DNA of 64,000 bases, taken from positions 1 to 64,000 of the forward strand of contig NZ_AKJY01000063.1 of assembly GCF_000282115.1 (NCBI RefSeq), in the 5' to 3' direction. The notes under the pieces were generated by a model, which was not told where the DNA came from, ran no database searches, and worked only from the letters and a program-made list of their open reading frames with translations. Every line of letters begins with the position of its first letter. Positions within the stretch are counted from its first letter, which is position 1. The position numbers and the translations under genes are program-made. This DNA is from Chryseobacterium populi. GTDB lineage: Bacteria > Bacteroidota > Bacteroidia > Flavobacteriales > Weeksellaceae. This document shows positions 8,428 through 18,676 of this stretch, in pieces.

Positions 8428-9588
8428 ATGGATATTTTATATAAAGCTAAAAATTATGTTGAAAGCTTATTCAAAGATAAGTTATCTTCTGTATATTTCT
8501 ATCATAATTTTATTCATACGACGTACACCGTAAATAAAGCTGAGGAAATCATGAAAAGTACCCCTGTTTCAAAAGAAGATCAGGAAAAGGTATTGCTGGC
8601 TCTCTGGTTTCATGATACGGGCTATATTGAGTGTGCCCAGAATCATGAAGAGGAAGGTGTGAAAATTATGAGAAATTTTCTGCAGAATGAAAATTATCCG
8701 CCGAATGATATGGAAGATGTTTCAAAACTGATTCTGGCTACAAAAATTACTTATGAACCTCAGAACCTTTTGGAAAAAATTGTGAAAGATGCCGACTGCA
8801 GCCATTTTGCCAGCCATGATTACAATGATATTTCAGATGCCCTGAGAAAAGAATGGGAGCTCACCAACGTGAGATGCTATTCTAATGACGAATGGAATGA
8901 AGGGAATCTGGATATGCTGAAAAATAAGCATAAGTATTATACCGATTATGCCAAAGAAAACTGGGAACCTTTAAAAAAGAAAAATATCAAAAAAATCGAG
9001 AAAAAGCTTGAAAAGGAAGAAGATAAAAAAGAAAGCTCTGAAAATAAGAAAGAGCTGAAGTCTGACAGAAGTGTAGATACCTTATTCAGGGTGACTTTGA
9101 ATAATCATACAAGATTGAGTGATATTGCGGACAGTAAGGCAAACATCCTACTTTCCGTAAATGCGATTATTATTTCGGTCTGTCTTTCGGTTTTAGTTCC
9201 TAAACTGGATACCCCGAAAAATTCACATCTTATCATTCCCAGTTTTATCCTTTTATTATCGAGTGTTTTAACGATTATTTTTGCGATTTTATCTACAAAG
9301 CCCAATGTTACCAAAACCAGGTTTACTTCTCAGGATATAAGCGACAGGAAAGTTAATCTCTTATTCTTCGGAAACTTCCAGCAAATGCTGTTTGGGGATT
9401 ATCAGGATGCAATGAGAGACCTGATCAAAGACAGGGATTATATTTATGATTCGATGGTGAAAGACCTGTATTATCTGGGTAAGGTTTTAGACAGGAAATA
9501 CAAGCTTCTTTCCATCACCTATAAAATTTTCATGGCAGGGATTATCATTTCGGTATTGTCTTTCGGATATGCTTTTCTTTCGTTATAA
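8428..9588 (+). CDS. HD-domain phosphohydrolase fused to a Pycsar-effector-like (DUF5706) membrane domain
   Basis: Residues 1-150 form an HD hydrolase domain: His26/His30, the HD pair His62-Asp63 in LWFHDTGY, and KDADCSHFA. Residues 165-210 are a charged Lys/Glu linker. Residues 217-386 match the DUF5706/PycTM family (DTLFRVTLNNHTRLSDIADSKA, then paired membrane helices and a final helix near 362-384). In Pycsar systems, that membrane domain responds to cCMP or cUMP and damages the membrane. No pyrimidine cyclase gene lies nearby, so the HD domain may instead turn over a nucleotide signal. A bestrophin-like gene follows 21 bases later, probably cotranscribed. Confidence 0.8.
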   Translation: MDILYKAKNYVESLFKDKLSSVYFYHNFIHTTYTVNKAEEIMKSTPVSKEDQEKVLLALWFHDTGYIECAQNHEEEGVKIMRNFLQNENYPPNDMEDVSKLILATKITYEPQNLLEKIVKDADCSHFASHDYNDISDALRKEWELTNVRCYSNDEWNEGNLDMLKNKHKYYTDYAKENWEPLKKKNIKKIEKKLEKEEDKKESSENKKELKSDRSVDTLFRVTLNNHTRLSDIADSKANILLSVNAIIISVCLSVLVPKLDTPKNSHLIIPSFILLLSSVLTIIFAILSTKPNVTKTRFTSQDISDRKVNLLFFGNFQQMLFGDYQDAMRDLIKDRDYIYDSMVKDLYYLGKVLDRKYKLLSITYKIFMAGIIISVLSFGYAFLSL

Positions 9589-9609
9589 TTTCTAAATAAA
9601 GCCCTTGAA

Positions 9610-10533
9610 ATGATTGTAAGACAGCGCACCAACTGGCTGAAAATGCTATTTATATGGAGAGGTTCTGTATTAAAGAAGATTATCGTTCAGCTGGTTATCA
9701 TTACGTTGTTTTCTATAGCGGTTTACTGCTTCAAAGGAAAAATATACGATTATAAAGTTCATCTCAATCCTACAATTTTTACACTGATTGGACTGGCTCT
9801 GGCCATTTTTATGGGATTCTGCAATTCCGCAAGCTATGACCGTTATTGGGAAGGAAGAAAGCTTTGGGGACTTTTAGTGATTGAAACAAGATCCTTAACC
9901 CGGCAGATATTATCATTGGTAAATGATTCTTCCCCGGAAGCTCAGAAAGATAAGCAGGAAATTGTAAAAATGATCTCGGCCTTCTGCTGGTCTTTAAATT
10001 ATCAGCTAAGGGATAAAACCGGGACGGAACATCTTTCCCGTTTGCTTTCATCTGAACATATAGAGCAACTGAAGGGGAAAACATTTATTCCGGGTGCTAT
10101 TTTAGGATGTATCGCAGACTGGCTGAATGGACAGAATAAAAAAGGAAATATCGATACGATTGTACTGACTTCAATGGATCATCAGCTGAATCAGTTTTCA
10201 AATATTTCGGGTGGATGTGAAAGAATTTATAATACGCCTTTACCTTTTGCGTACAGTGTTTTATTGCATCGTACGGTTTATTTATATTGTTTCTGGCTTC
10301 CTTTCGGGCTGGTTGACAGCCTGGGATGGATGATGCCTTTGATCGTTCTTTTGATCAGCTATACTTTCATTGCCCTGGATGCGATCATACAGGAAATAGC
10401 AGAACCATTCGGGGAAGAGGAAAATGACCTTGCCTTAAACAGCATCTGCAGAACGATTGAGTTTTCAATTTTTGAACAGGCAGAGATTCCGCAGAATGAA
10501 TTTAAAGTCCCGGATTCTTATTTTATAGACTGA
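9610..10533 (+). CDS. Bestrophin family anion channel protein
   Basis: The 307-residue membrane protein starts MIVRQRTNWLKMLFIWRGSVL and carries the bestrophin/UPF0187 hallmarks: an early hydrophobic helix, LALAIFMGFCNSASYDRYWEGRKLWG, and later PLPFAYSVLLHRTVYLYCFWLPFG. Bacterial members are pentameric ion channels in the inner membrane. It follows the HD/DUF5706 gene by 21 bases, which suggests one operon of membrane proteins. Its 3' end overlaps the convergent GAF-like gene by 16 bases. Confidence 0.88.
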   Translation: MIVRQRTNWLKMLFIWRGSVLKKIIVQLVIITLFSIAVYCFKGKIYDYKVHLNPTIFTLIGLALAIFMGFCNSASYDRYWEGRKLWGLLVIETRSLTRQILSLVNDSSPEAQKDKQEIVKMISAFCWSLNYQLRDKTGTEHLSRLLSSEHIEQLKGKTFIPGAILGCIADWLNGQNKKGNIDTIVLTSMDHQLNQFSNISGGCERIYNTPLPFAYSVLLHRTVYLYCFWLPFGLVDSLGWMMPLIVLLISYTFIALDAIIQEIAEPFGEEENDLALNSICRTIEFSIFEQAEIPQNEFKVPDSYFID

Positions 10534-12836
10534 TCCTGATCCAGAGAAACTCTCAATGCAAGCAACCCCGTAATTCCCTGTAAATCTTCAACTTTTAAAA
10601 ATTCAATGTCAGATTGAAGGATTCCTTTTTTCTGAAGCTTATTAATGTATTCAAGATATTCTTTCTGGTTTTCCATCCCGAAATAGACGATGGTGATCTT
10701 CCCGGGACAGGTTATCCTTTCTGTAGAGCCTTTGATGTGGGCTTTATCCAGACGTTTTTTTACAATTTCATAATAAGAGTTATAGGCACCGTCCACATCA
10801 AAACGTTTTTCATCCATCCGGAAACGGATGTCTATTTTTTCGTTGTATACGAAGATCAGTGAAGCAATATCCATGGAGATAGGAAGATCTTTTTTGAAAT
10901 TCTGAAATTCAAGCTCCATATTACAGATGGTCTTCAGCTGCCAGTATCTTAATTTGTGAACCACTTTTGACGTGTAATGCAGATCCGGTGCAATGGTAGG
11001 CCCGATGTACAGATTATGCTCCACACCGTCAGATTTAAATCTTTCATAATAATGTGGGAAGATCTGCTGGGCTTTAACCTGATTTTCGTCCAGCATATCT
11101 GCCAGTTTCCTGTTGAGCAATGTTATAGAGTCATCAAGGCTTTTTCTGTTGGCATAAAATAAATCAGTCTGAGGAAAAACCTGTGTAAAATAATCTTTGA
11201 TCTTGGTCTTTATCTCTCTTGTGGATTTCAGTTCCAGTTTTGCCTGCAGATAAGGATGGATTTCTTCTCTCAGCAATCTCTGAAGACGTTGCTCGGTATC
11301 GGCTTTGATTTCGTTGTTCAGCTCATTTTCAAAAACTTCAAGGGCCAGTAAATATTTCTCCGAATCAGAATTGATCAGCAAAAAAATATCGTGCAGGGTT
11401 TCCATCTGTAGGTTGAGGTCTTCCAGCATCAGATTGAAGCGTTTTTCGGAGGAAGAGCGGATGTCTGAAAACCCGAAAAGCGGTGTAAGGTTTTTAAACG
11501 AGATCTGTTTCAGGGTGTACATTTTCTTAGCCAGGTAAGCATTGAAATACTTCTCGGCTTCATTCCTGAATTTCCATACCACACTGTCGTGAATGGAAGT
11601 ATATTCTCGCTGAATGATGGCTTCTATCTGATAGTTTTTTTCAAAACTGAAACGGTTCAGAGAAAACAGGATCATATCTGAGAAAAACTCCATTTTTTTC
11701 AGCTTCAGCCCGTTGAAACTATTGGCATGGGGAGAAGTAAACTCCATGATCGCAAGAAGCTCATTGTCTTTCATAATAGGAATGACCATGAAGCTGTTGA
11801 CATTATTGTCTTTCAGAATTTTGAAAGAAGGGAGTTTTTTTATATTTTCATCGAGTTTACCAACGTTGGAGACAACAATCGGCTTTGAATTATGGCTTAA
11901 ATTACTGAAGGTATTTTTCCGGGTGTCCTCATCAAAAGTATTGATCCAGAAATCCAGGATATGATTGGTAAAAAGACTTTCATAAATCGGAAGTTTATCC
12001 AGCTTCTGATCTTTTTTATTGAAAAGCATCAGCCCGAAATTCAGGTCTGCAACATCGAAGTAAGATTTAAAAATTTCTACCAGGTTTTCATCCGGATCAA
12101 AATCTTCCGGGTCAATTTCTATCATGCTGGATTTGAGGTCAGACAAAGCAACCTCTGAAGTGCAGTCTACGAGAGAAATAATGGTAAACCCTTTCAGTAT
12201 CCATGATTGGGATGGAAAATATTTTTTCCAGAGTTTAAAATCATCAAGGTTCTCCAGCAGCATATCCAGAACATCATCAGAAGGGATTTTGGCATTTTCT
12301 GTAGGATAAACTTCTGTAAAATCTGAATTTACCGTAATCTTATAATGCTTCATGATACCCTGTTTATTCGGGATATCATAATAAAACGGAATCATACTCC
12401 GGATATCCCTTTTGAAATAAGCCTGCAGGATCAGACAGCAGCAGAAAACATAAAATTCGTCGTCACTAATGTTTCTGAGCTCAATTTCAAAATCTTTTCC
12501 GGCATCTTTGAGGATATTTTTAAACCTTTCCGTATAATTGAATGTAATATTGGAAAGCGGGATACTTGCCGCTTTAATTTCATTATTGGTTAACCCTGTC
12601 GGAAATAAGTCTGCAAGCAGAAGCCTGATGAGGTCTTCATTTTTTTCCAGAAGCGAAACGTCCTGAAAGCCGTCTCTCAGCTCTACAAAATTTTTGGTTT
12701 TCTCGATAAGGGATTCGGCATAATTGACCCGGTATTCTAGCCGGTCGTTGTAACGGATATGCTCAAGCACATCCAAATATTTTTTGAATGATATATAAAC
12801 CTGGAATGGAGCGTCTTTTTTGTAAAGATTTGCCAA
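10518..12836 (-). CDS. Large GAF-domain-like protein, Bacteroidota-specific
   Basis: This 772-residue cytoplasmic protein has no signal peptide or membrane span. The centre (about residues 270-400) reads as a GAF domain (NFGLMLFNKKDQKL...IVVSNVGKL...FMVIPIMKDNELLAIMEFTS). The remainder is mostly helical, with acidic N- and C-terminal parts I cannot assign. No enzymatic motif is visible. GAF domains bind small molecules, so a sensory role is possible but unsupported by neighbours. It lies alone between the bestrophin gene and the nuo terminator. Confidence 0.65.
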   Translation of the reverse strand: MANLYKKDAPFQVYISFKKYLDVLEHIRYNDRLEYRVNYAESLIEKTKNFVELRDGFQDVSLLEKNEDLIRLLLADLFPTGLTNNEIKAASIPLSNITFNYTERFKNILKDAGKDFEIELRNISDDEFYVFCCCLILQAYFKRDIRSMIPFYYDIPNKQGIMKHYKITVNSDFTEVYPTENAKIPSDDVLDMLLENLDDFKLWKKYFPSQSWILKGFTIISLVDCTSEVALSDLKSSMIEIDPEDFDPDENLVEIFKSYFDVADLNFGLMLFNKKDQKLDKLPIYESLFTNHILDFWINTFDEDTRKNTFSNLSHNSKPIVVSNVGKLDENIKKLPSFKILKDNNVNSFMVIPIMKDNELLAIMEFTSPHANSFNGLKLKKMEFFSDMILFSLNRFSFEKNYQIEAIIQREYTSIHDSVVWKFRNEAEKYFNAYLAKKMYTLKQISFKNLTPLFGFSDIRSSSEKRFNLMLEDLNLQMETLHDIFLLINSDSEKYLLALEVFENELNNEIKADTEQRLQRLLREEIHPYLQAKLELKSTREIKTKIKDYFTQVFPQTDLFYANRKSLDDSITLLNRKLADMLDENQVKAQQIFPHYYERFKSDGVEHNLYIGPTIAPDLHYTSKVVHKLRYWQLKTICNMELEFQNFKKDLPISMDIASLIFVYNEKIDIRFRMDEKRFDVDGAYNSYYEIVKKRLDKAHIKGSTERITCPGKITIVYFGMENQKEYLEYINKLQKKGILQSDIEFLKVEDLQGITGLLALRVSLDQDQSIK

Positions 12837-12862
12837 TGTTGAAATTTCAAGTAAAGTTATAA

Positions 12863-12892
12863 AAAAAGCACAACTAATGGGTTGTGCTTTTT
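12863..12892 (-). terminator. Terminator of the nuo operon
   Basis: A perfect 12-bp stem, AAAAAGCACAAC (12863-12874) with GTTGTGCTTTTT (12881-12892), sits directly beyond the nuoN stop on the minus strand and before the GAF-like gene. It marks the end of the nuo transcript. Confidence 0.88.
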
Positions 12893-12909
12893 AATTTTTA
12901 TATGGATTC

Positions 12910-14289
12910 TTACAATCCGAACTGTTTTGCAAACAAGTCAGGGAAGACTCCTAAAATAATGATAGAGGCAATAATAAGTACCGCAACGATATTGTAAGTA
13001 AGTGTTACTTTTTCTGATGTTTTGAATGTTGTTTCCTTAAAGAAGAACATTGCGATAATCAGTCTCAGGTAATAAGCAATGGATAAGGCAGAACCTAAAA
13101 CCGCTACTAGAACAAGGAAAGCTGCGCCGTTCATCGCCTGGGAAAATAAAGCAAATTTACCCATGAAACCTGCTGTTAAGGGAACTCCTGCCATTGAAAG
13201 CATAGAGATTGCCGCTGTGGTTGCCAGTAAAGGCTCTGATTTTGCCAATCCTTTAAATGCTCCGAAAGAAGTTTCCCTTTTTAATTTTTCTACCCAGATC
13301 AGGCACATAAAAACGCCTACGGTAGATAGTGAATAGGCAAATAAATAAAATGCCAGATTGTAAGTGGACAGGCTTGTCATCCCGAAGAAAACCAAACCGA
13401 TATACCCTGCGTGGGATACTGATGAATAGGCCAACATTCTTTTAGCATTCGTCTGGGCAAGACCCATAACGTTTGCCAGAAGTAATGTGATGATTAAAAA
13501 TACTCCTAAAACATTGATCCAGTCGTGAGTAACTCCGGCGAAACCAATGGTCATCAATCTGAATAAGGCGAAAAATCCTGAAATTTTTACCACACTCGCC
13601 ATGAAAGCTGTAATTAATGAAGGCGCACCATAATATACATCAGGACTCCACATATGGAAAGGGGCTAGTGCCACTTTGAATGCCAGTGCACAAAGGATCA
13701 GAAGAACTCCCAGGATAAACATCACATTGGTAGGGTTTGCTGTCCCGAAATCATGGATTTTATATAAATCAAAGCTTCCTGCACTTCCGTAGATAAATGC
13801 AATACCGAACAGTAAGAAACCTGTTGCGAAAGCACCCATCAGGAAATATTTGATTGAAGCTTCATTTGATCTCAAATCGGTTTTATTGGCACCCGCCATT
13901 ACGTATAACGGGATAGAAAGAATTTCTACACCTAAAAACAGGGTAACCATATTCTGGAATCCGAAAAGGGTAATTCCGCCGCAAAGTGCAAACAGCATCA
14001 ATGCATATAATTCTGACTGATGGCTTCTGTGGTTGCTGAATGCAAAACCTCCCAGAAAGAACAGCAACAGCGTGGTTACAATTGAGATTTTTGTAAATAA
14101 AGCCGTATTCGGGCCATATTCATACATATGTCTGTACTGTTCGAAGAACGAACATTCCGGCAAGAAGCTGACATATAATGCGATGATTAATCCTAAAATC
14201 CCAATGTATCTTGCGAATTTCCCTTGTTCAAAAACTCCTGAAAATAACGCAACAACTGCCGTTAGGAAAACAATAATTAAAACACTCAT
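12910..14289 (-). CDS. nuoN: NADH-quinone oxidoreductase subunit N
   Basis: NuoN is one of three antiporter-like proton-pumping subunits in the membrane arm of complex I. The 459-residue protein is almost wholly hydrophobic (about 14 spans) and has the family core FKVALAPFHMWSPDVYYGAP plus KRMLAYSSVSHAGY with the pumping lysines. It is the last gene of the nuoA-N operon; a 140-base low-complexity spacer separates it from nuoM and a strong terminator follows. Confidence 0.96.
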   Translation of the reverse strand: MSVLIIVFLTAVVALFSGVFEQGKFARYIGILGLIIALYVSFLPECSFFEQYRHMYEYGPNTALFTKISIVTTLLLFFLGGFAFSNHRSHQSELYALMLFALCGGITLFGFQNMVTLFLGVEILSIPLYVMAGANKTDLRSNEASIKYFLMGAFATGFLLFGIAFIYGSAGSFDLYKIHDFGTANPTNVMFILGVLLILCALAFKVALAPFHMWSPDVYYGAPSLITAFMASVVKISGFFALFRLMTIGFAGVTHDWINVLGVFLIITLLLANVMGLAQTNAKRMLAYSSVSHAGYIGLVFFGMTSLSTYNLAFYLFAYSLSTVGVFMCLIWVEKLKRETSFGAFKGLAKSEPLLATTAAISMLSMAGVPLTAGFMGKFALFSQAMNGAAFLVLVAVLGSALSIAYYLRLIIAMFFFKETTFKTSEKVTLTYNIVAVLIIASIIILGVFPDLFAKQFGL

Positions 14290-14429
14290 AACTTATATTT
14301 GAGATTTGAGACGTGAAGTTCAACATTCAATGTTTAAGGGGAAAAGTTCAAAGCTTATCACTCTTTGTTCTTTTTTCCTGCTTCTGATCTCTTAATTCTT
14401 TACTCTTTTACTCTTAATTTTTAAATCTT

Positions 14430-15926
14430 TTAATTGGTTGCCATTGCCGTGTAGATAAACTTCACTGAGCTGCTCACCATTTCGATTACCGGCTGAGGGA
14501 AAATACCCAGTAAAATCACAAAAACCGCTAAGCTTGCCAATACGGAAAATTCTACCCCGGACAGGTCTTTTGCTGTACTTAATACCGCTTCATTCCCCTG
14601 GCCAAACATTGCTTTTCCGTAGAACCTCAACAGATAAACTGCACAAAGAATTACAGTAAGACCTGCAATCACTGCTGCCAATGCATTAAAATCGAAGACT
14701 GATTTGATCAGAATAAATTCTCCGACGAACCCGTTGGTTAACGGAACTCCCATTGAACCTAATATAATGATCAGGAACAACACCGCAAATTTAGGAGCCA
14801 CTTTTGCTAAACCTCCCATTTGCCTGATATCCCTTGATTTAAATCTCTTGTATAAAATATCACAACAGTAGAACAGACCCACCACGTTGATACCGTGTGC
14901 AAAAGTCTGTACCAAAGCTCCTTCAGCTCCTTCTACCGTAAAGGTTCCTCTTAGAGTAACTACGGCTGAAGCAAAGATCCCGGCAACCATTAATCCTACG
15001 TGGGAGAAAGATGAATATGCAATGATTCTTTTCATATCCGTCTGGATGATGGCAATTAATGCCCCGTGTACAATTCCTACTATGGCAAGAATGATAACGA
15101 TCTGTCCTGAAATTCCTGCAATCGGAATGGGAGTAATCGGTAATAAATAACGCATTACACCATAAACCGCCATTTTAAGCATAATTCCTGACAACAGCAT
15201 CGATCCCTGAGTAGGAGAGTAGGTATAAGTATCCGGTTGCCACGTATGGAACGGGAATACCGGTAATTTCACTGCAAATGCAAAGAAAATAAACCAGAAA
15301 ACTACGGTCTGCTGAGTTTCATTCAAAGAAGCATTATATAAATCGGTTAAAGCAAATGATGCAGAATGATTATAAACATAAATCAATCCGGCCAGCATGA
15401 ACAATGATCCGACGAAGGTATACACGAAAAATTTCGTAGTGAATTCAAGTCTTTTATTTTCCTGACCCCAAAGTCCGGCAATAAACCAGATCGGAATCAG
15501 GGTTACTTCCCAGAAAATGTAAAACAGCAGGCCATCTAAAGAGGTGAAAACTCCCACAAGCCCGAATTGCATCAGCAAAATAAGACCATAGAAAGAATTT
15601 CTGTAGCTTACATTTTCATTGAAAGATGATAAAATAATTAGTGGCGTTAAAATATTGGTCAGTAATAAAAGAAGCATACTCATTCCGTCGATCCCGAAAT
15701 GAAGCGAGCTTTTAATAAATTGTGACCATGGATAATTGATCTCGTGCTGTAATACACTATCCACTGTCGGAGTAAAATCAAAATCCGAAAGTACATAGAA
15801 TGTAAGCAGCATCTGAACCAATGCAATTCCTAGCGCCAAATATTTGCCGGATTTATTTTTCCACGCAAAAACTAATCCCGAACCTACCAGAGGTAAAAGT
15901 AATAATGTTAATAATAAACAAGACAT
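14430..15926 (-). CDS. nuoM: NADH-quinone oxidoreductase subunit M
   Basis: A 498-residue antiporter-like proton-pumping membrane subunit of complex I. Visible signatures are YIFWEVTLIPIWFIAG (with the conserved Glu in the fifth span), FAVKLPVFPFHTWQPDTYTYSP and KRIIAYSSFSHVG. The stop and start sit two bases apart from nuoL upstream, so translation is coupled. Length and order L-M-N are standard. Confidence 0.97.
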   Translation of the reverse strand: MSCLLLTLLLLPLVGSGLVFAWKNKSGKYLALGIALVQMLLTFYVLSDFDFTPTVDSVLQHEINYPWSQFIKSSLHFGIDGMSMLLLLLTNILTPLIILSSFNENVSYRNSFYGLILLMQFGLVGVFTSLDGLLFYIFWEVTLIPIWFIAGLWGQENKRLEFTTKFFVYTFVGSLFMLAGLIYVYNHSASFALTDLYNASLNETQQTVVFWFIFFAFAVKLPVFPFHTWQPDTYTYSPTQGSMLLSGIMLKMAVYGVMRYLLPITPIPIAGISGQIVIILAIVGIVHGALIAIIQTDMKRIIAYSSFSHVGLMVAGIFASAVVTLRGTFTVEGAEGALVQTFAHGINVVGLFYCCDILYKRFKSRDIRQMGGLAKVAPKFAVLFLIIILGSMGVPLTNGFVGEFILIKSVFDFNALAAVIAGLTVILCAVYLLRFYGKAMFGQGNEAVLSTAKDLSGVEFSVLASLAVFVILLGIFPQPVIEMVSSSVKFIYTAMATN

Positions 15927-15928
15927 TA

Positions 15929-17842
15929 TTATTGTAATATAAAGTTAACAATCAGTATAATTCCCACAGCTAAAGACATGATAAGAATGTAATTCTCAAC
16001 ATTTCCGTTTTGAATACGTTTCATAGATTTACCGCTGTCTTCAGCACCTTCACCCACAAAATCTACAAAACGGTCTAAAATACCCTTATCAAACATTTTT
16101 CCTCCGCGTCCTAATCCTTCAACAGTTTTTACAATCAATGCATTGTAAAGTTCGTCTACATATAATTTTTTTGCAGAAAGCTTTTCCCAGCCGGTATAGT
16201 TTTCTTCTGCAAGAGCCATCTTTTTCTTATTCACATAAGTATTTTTAACGATGAACCATACTGAGAAGAACATGATCACCGTTGCTGCCAGAAGGATCAT
16301 TTCAGTATTGAACTCAACTCCTGAAAGGGTAGCTTCCATGTGTTTGAAACTTTCCTCTGTTAATACAGGCTTCAGCCATTCCATTAGCTTGGCATAATGA
16401 CCGTGACCGATAAAGTGAGGAAGGTTGATTAAACCACCAACGACAGAAAGTACAGCCAATACGATCAATGGTAATGTCATATTTGCAGGGCTTTCATGTA
16501 AATGATGTTTTTGCTCTTCAGTACCTCTGAATTCCCCGTGAAAAGTCAGGTAGTACAGTCTGAACATATAAGTTGCCGTGATCGCCGCTAAAATGAATAA
16601 CATTACCCAGTAAACCGGGTTTTTAGCATAGGCTGCCACTAAAATTTCGTCTTTTGAGATCATCCCCGAAAGTAAAGGGAATCCTGAAATTGCCAGTGTT
16701 CCGATAAGGAACGTAGCATGGGTAACCGGAATTACTTTTTTAAGCCCGCCCATGAAACGCATATCCTGTTCGTTGCTCATCGCGTGAATTACAGAACCTG
16801 CTCCAAGGAACAATAAAGCTTTAAAGAAAGCATGTGTCATTACATGGAACATAGCCGTTGTATAGGCTCCCAATCCTAAAGCAATAAACATAAATCCAAG
16901 TTGTGAAACGGTAGAATAGGCCAGTACTTTTTTGATATCGTTCTGACGAAGCGCATAGAAACCTGCCAAAGCCGCCGTTAAGAACCCGATCAGTAAAATT
17001 CCGTCCTGAACGGTAGGTGCCAGTGTAAATAAGAAGTTTGATCTTACTACCAGGTAGATCCCTGCTGTAACCATCGTTGCCGCGTGGATTAGGGCAGAAA
17101 CAGGAGTCGGCCCGGCCATTGCGTCCGGTAGCCATGTATATAAAGGAACCTGAGCAGATTTACCGGTAGCACCAATAAATAAACTCGCCGTAATAAAGAT
17201 AATTACAGGTCCGTCCAATTCAAATTTTGAAGCATTTTCAGCAACTGAAAGATAATCAACCGCGTTGGTCTGAGAAGCGATCATGAAAATACCGATCAGT
17301 AATGCAAGGTCACCGATTCTGTTCATGATGAATGCCTTTCTTGCTGCTTTACCGTATTCTTCGTTGGTATACCAGAATCCGATCAACAGGTAAGAACAAA
17401 GACCTACACCTTCCCATCCGATGAATAAAATCAGATAGTTGCTTCCCATTACCAATAATAACATTGAGAAGATGAAAAGATTCAGGTAAGTGAAAAACTT
17501 GTAGAATCCTTTATCATGACTCATATATCCGATAGAGTACAGGTGGATCAAAGACCCGATTCCTGTAACGATCATGATCATCATTAATGACAACTGATCG
17601 ATCTGGAACCCGAAATTAATCTGAACCCCATTTACTCTGAACCATTCAAAAGCTTTTACGATCACAGGCTGGCTTCCAGAATCGAAATTCATGAAAATGC
17701 TTACCGCGATACAGAAAGGGATAAAAACCATTGCTGTCGCCAGGCTTCCAACCACTATTTTTGGAAGATTTTTCCCGAATAAACCGTTAATAAGAAACCC
17801 TAAAAGTGGTAAAAGTATTATTGCATACACTAAATTTTCCAT
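15929..17842 (-). CDS. nuoL: NADH-quinone oxidoreductase subunit L
   Basis: The distal and largest antiporter-like subunit of complex I, 637 residues, with the long lateral helix expected at the C terminus. Signatures include FIGWEGVGLCSYLLIGFWY, GKSAQVPLYTWLPDAMAGPTPVSALIHAATMV and KKVLAYSTVSQLGFM. It sits 3 bases after nuoK and 2 before nuoM. A C-terminal loop (KKKMALAEENYTGWEKLSAKKLYVDELYN) lies on the cytoplasmic side in homologues. Confidence 0.97.
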   Translation of the reverse strand: MENLVYAIILLPLLGFLINGLFGKNLPKIVVGSLATAMVFIPFCIAVSIFMNFDSGSQPVIVKAFEWFRVNGVQINFGFQIDQLSLMMIMIVTGIGSLIHLYSIGYMSHDKGFYKFFTYLNLFIFSMLLLVMGSNYLILFIGWEGVGLCSYLLIGFWYTNEEYGKAARKAFIMNRIGDLALLIGIFMIASQTNAVDYLSVAENASKFELDGPVIIFITASLFIGATGKSAQVPLYTWLPDAMAGPTPVSALIHAATMVTAGIYLVVRSNFLFTLAPTVQDGILLIGFLTAALAGFYALRQNDIKKVLAYSTVSQLGFMFIALGLGAYTTAMFHVMTHAFFKALLFLGAGSVIHAMSNEQDMRFMGGLKKVIPVTHATFLIGTLAISGFPLLSGMISKDEILVAAYAKNPVYWVMLFILAAITATYMFRLYYLTFHGEFRGTEEQKHHLHESPANMTLPLIVLAVLSVVGGLINLPHFIGHGHYAKLMEWLKPVLTEESFKHMEATLSGVEFNTEMILLAATVIMFFSVWFIVKNTYVNKKKMALAEENYTGWEKLSAKKLYVDELYNALIVKTVEGLGRGGKMFDKGILDRFVDFVGEGAEDSGKSMKRIQNGNVENYILIMSLAVGIILIVNFILQ

Positions 17843-17845
17843 TCC

Positions 17846-18175
17846 TTATCCTCTTAATTTATTAAATATACTCACATCTACAGAACGGGTATTTCTATAT
17901 AGCATGGCAATAATTGCCAGGCCTACCGCTACTTCCGCAGCAGCCACCACCATAATGAAGAAAACTAAAAGTTGGCCGTCACCGTTTCCTTTGTACGCTG
18001 AAAAAGCGGCCAATAAAAGGTTTACAGAATTCAGCATAAGCTCAACACAACCTAAAATAACAATAGCATTTTTTCTCAATAATACGCCCAACACTCCTAA
18101 ACAGAATAATACTGAAGAAAGAATGATGAAGTAGTCTAAAGGGATGCTTTGTATAAATGTATTTACTTCTCCCAT
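17846..18175 (-). CDS. nuoK: NADH-quinone oxidoreductase subunit K
   Basis: A 109-residue protein with three membrane spans, the usual size of NuoK. The two membrane glutamates essential for pumping in homologues are visible in LGCVELMLNSVNL and AAAEVAVGLAI. The gene is packed between nuoJ (3 bases) and nuoL (3 bases). Confidence 0.96.
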   Translation of the reverse strand: MGEVNTFIQSIPLDYFIILSSVLFCLGVLGVLLRKNAIVILGCVELMLNSVNLLLAAFSAYKGNGDGQLLVFFIMVVAAAEVAVGLAIIAMLYRNTRSVDVSIFNKLRG

Positions 18176-18178
18176 AAT

Positions 18179-18676
18179 TTATAAATCTTTTTTACCGATT
18201 AATACCGCGCCTACAATACCTGCCAAAATAAGAATGGAAGCAAGCTCAAACGGTAAAACATATTCATTAAACAAAAGTTTACCCAGATTTTTGGTAAGTC
18301 CAACTCCTCTGTCTACATTATCCAATACCACATGGTTTTCTTTAACCCCTCTGAATACCCCTAAAACGCCAACTAATAAAATCCCGGCTGTAAAAACCCC
18401 AACAAATTTTAAAGTATTGTTCTTCTTACTTTCGTCTGCTTTATTAAGGTTGAGCATCATCAGGATATAAAGGAACAATACCATGATGGCTCCGGCATAC
18501 ACTATAATCTGGATGATGGCAAGGAACTGGGCATTCAGAAGAATGTACATTCCGGCAATTGAGAACATTGTAACAATTAATGACAAAATAGCATATAAAG
18601 GATTTCTGGCAAATACAAAATAAACAGCACTTGCCACTGCTAAAAACGCCACCAAGAAAAATAAAAACTGATCCAT
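18179..18676 (-). CDS. nuoJ: NADH-quinone oxidoreductase subunit J
   Basis: The 165-residue hydrophobic subunit carries the NuoJ signature AIIQIIVYAGAIMVLFLYILMMLN. This span contains the pi-bulge helix implicated in coupling quinone reduction to proton pumping. Its ATG overlaps the nuoI stop by one base. Confidence 0.96.
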   Translation of the reverse strand: MDQFLFFLVAFLAVASAVYFVFARNPLYAILSLIVTMFSIAGMYILLNAQFLAIIQIIVYAGAIMVLFLYILMMLNLNKADESKKNNTLKFVGVFTAGILLVGVLGVFRGVKENHVVLDNVDRGVGLTKNLGKLLFNEYVLPFELASILILAGIVGAVLIGKKDL

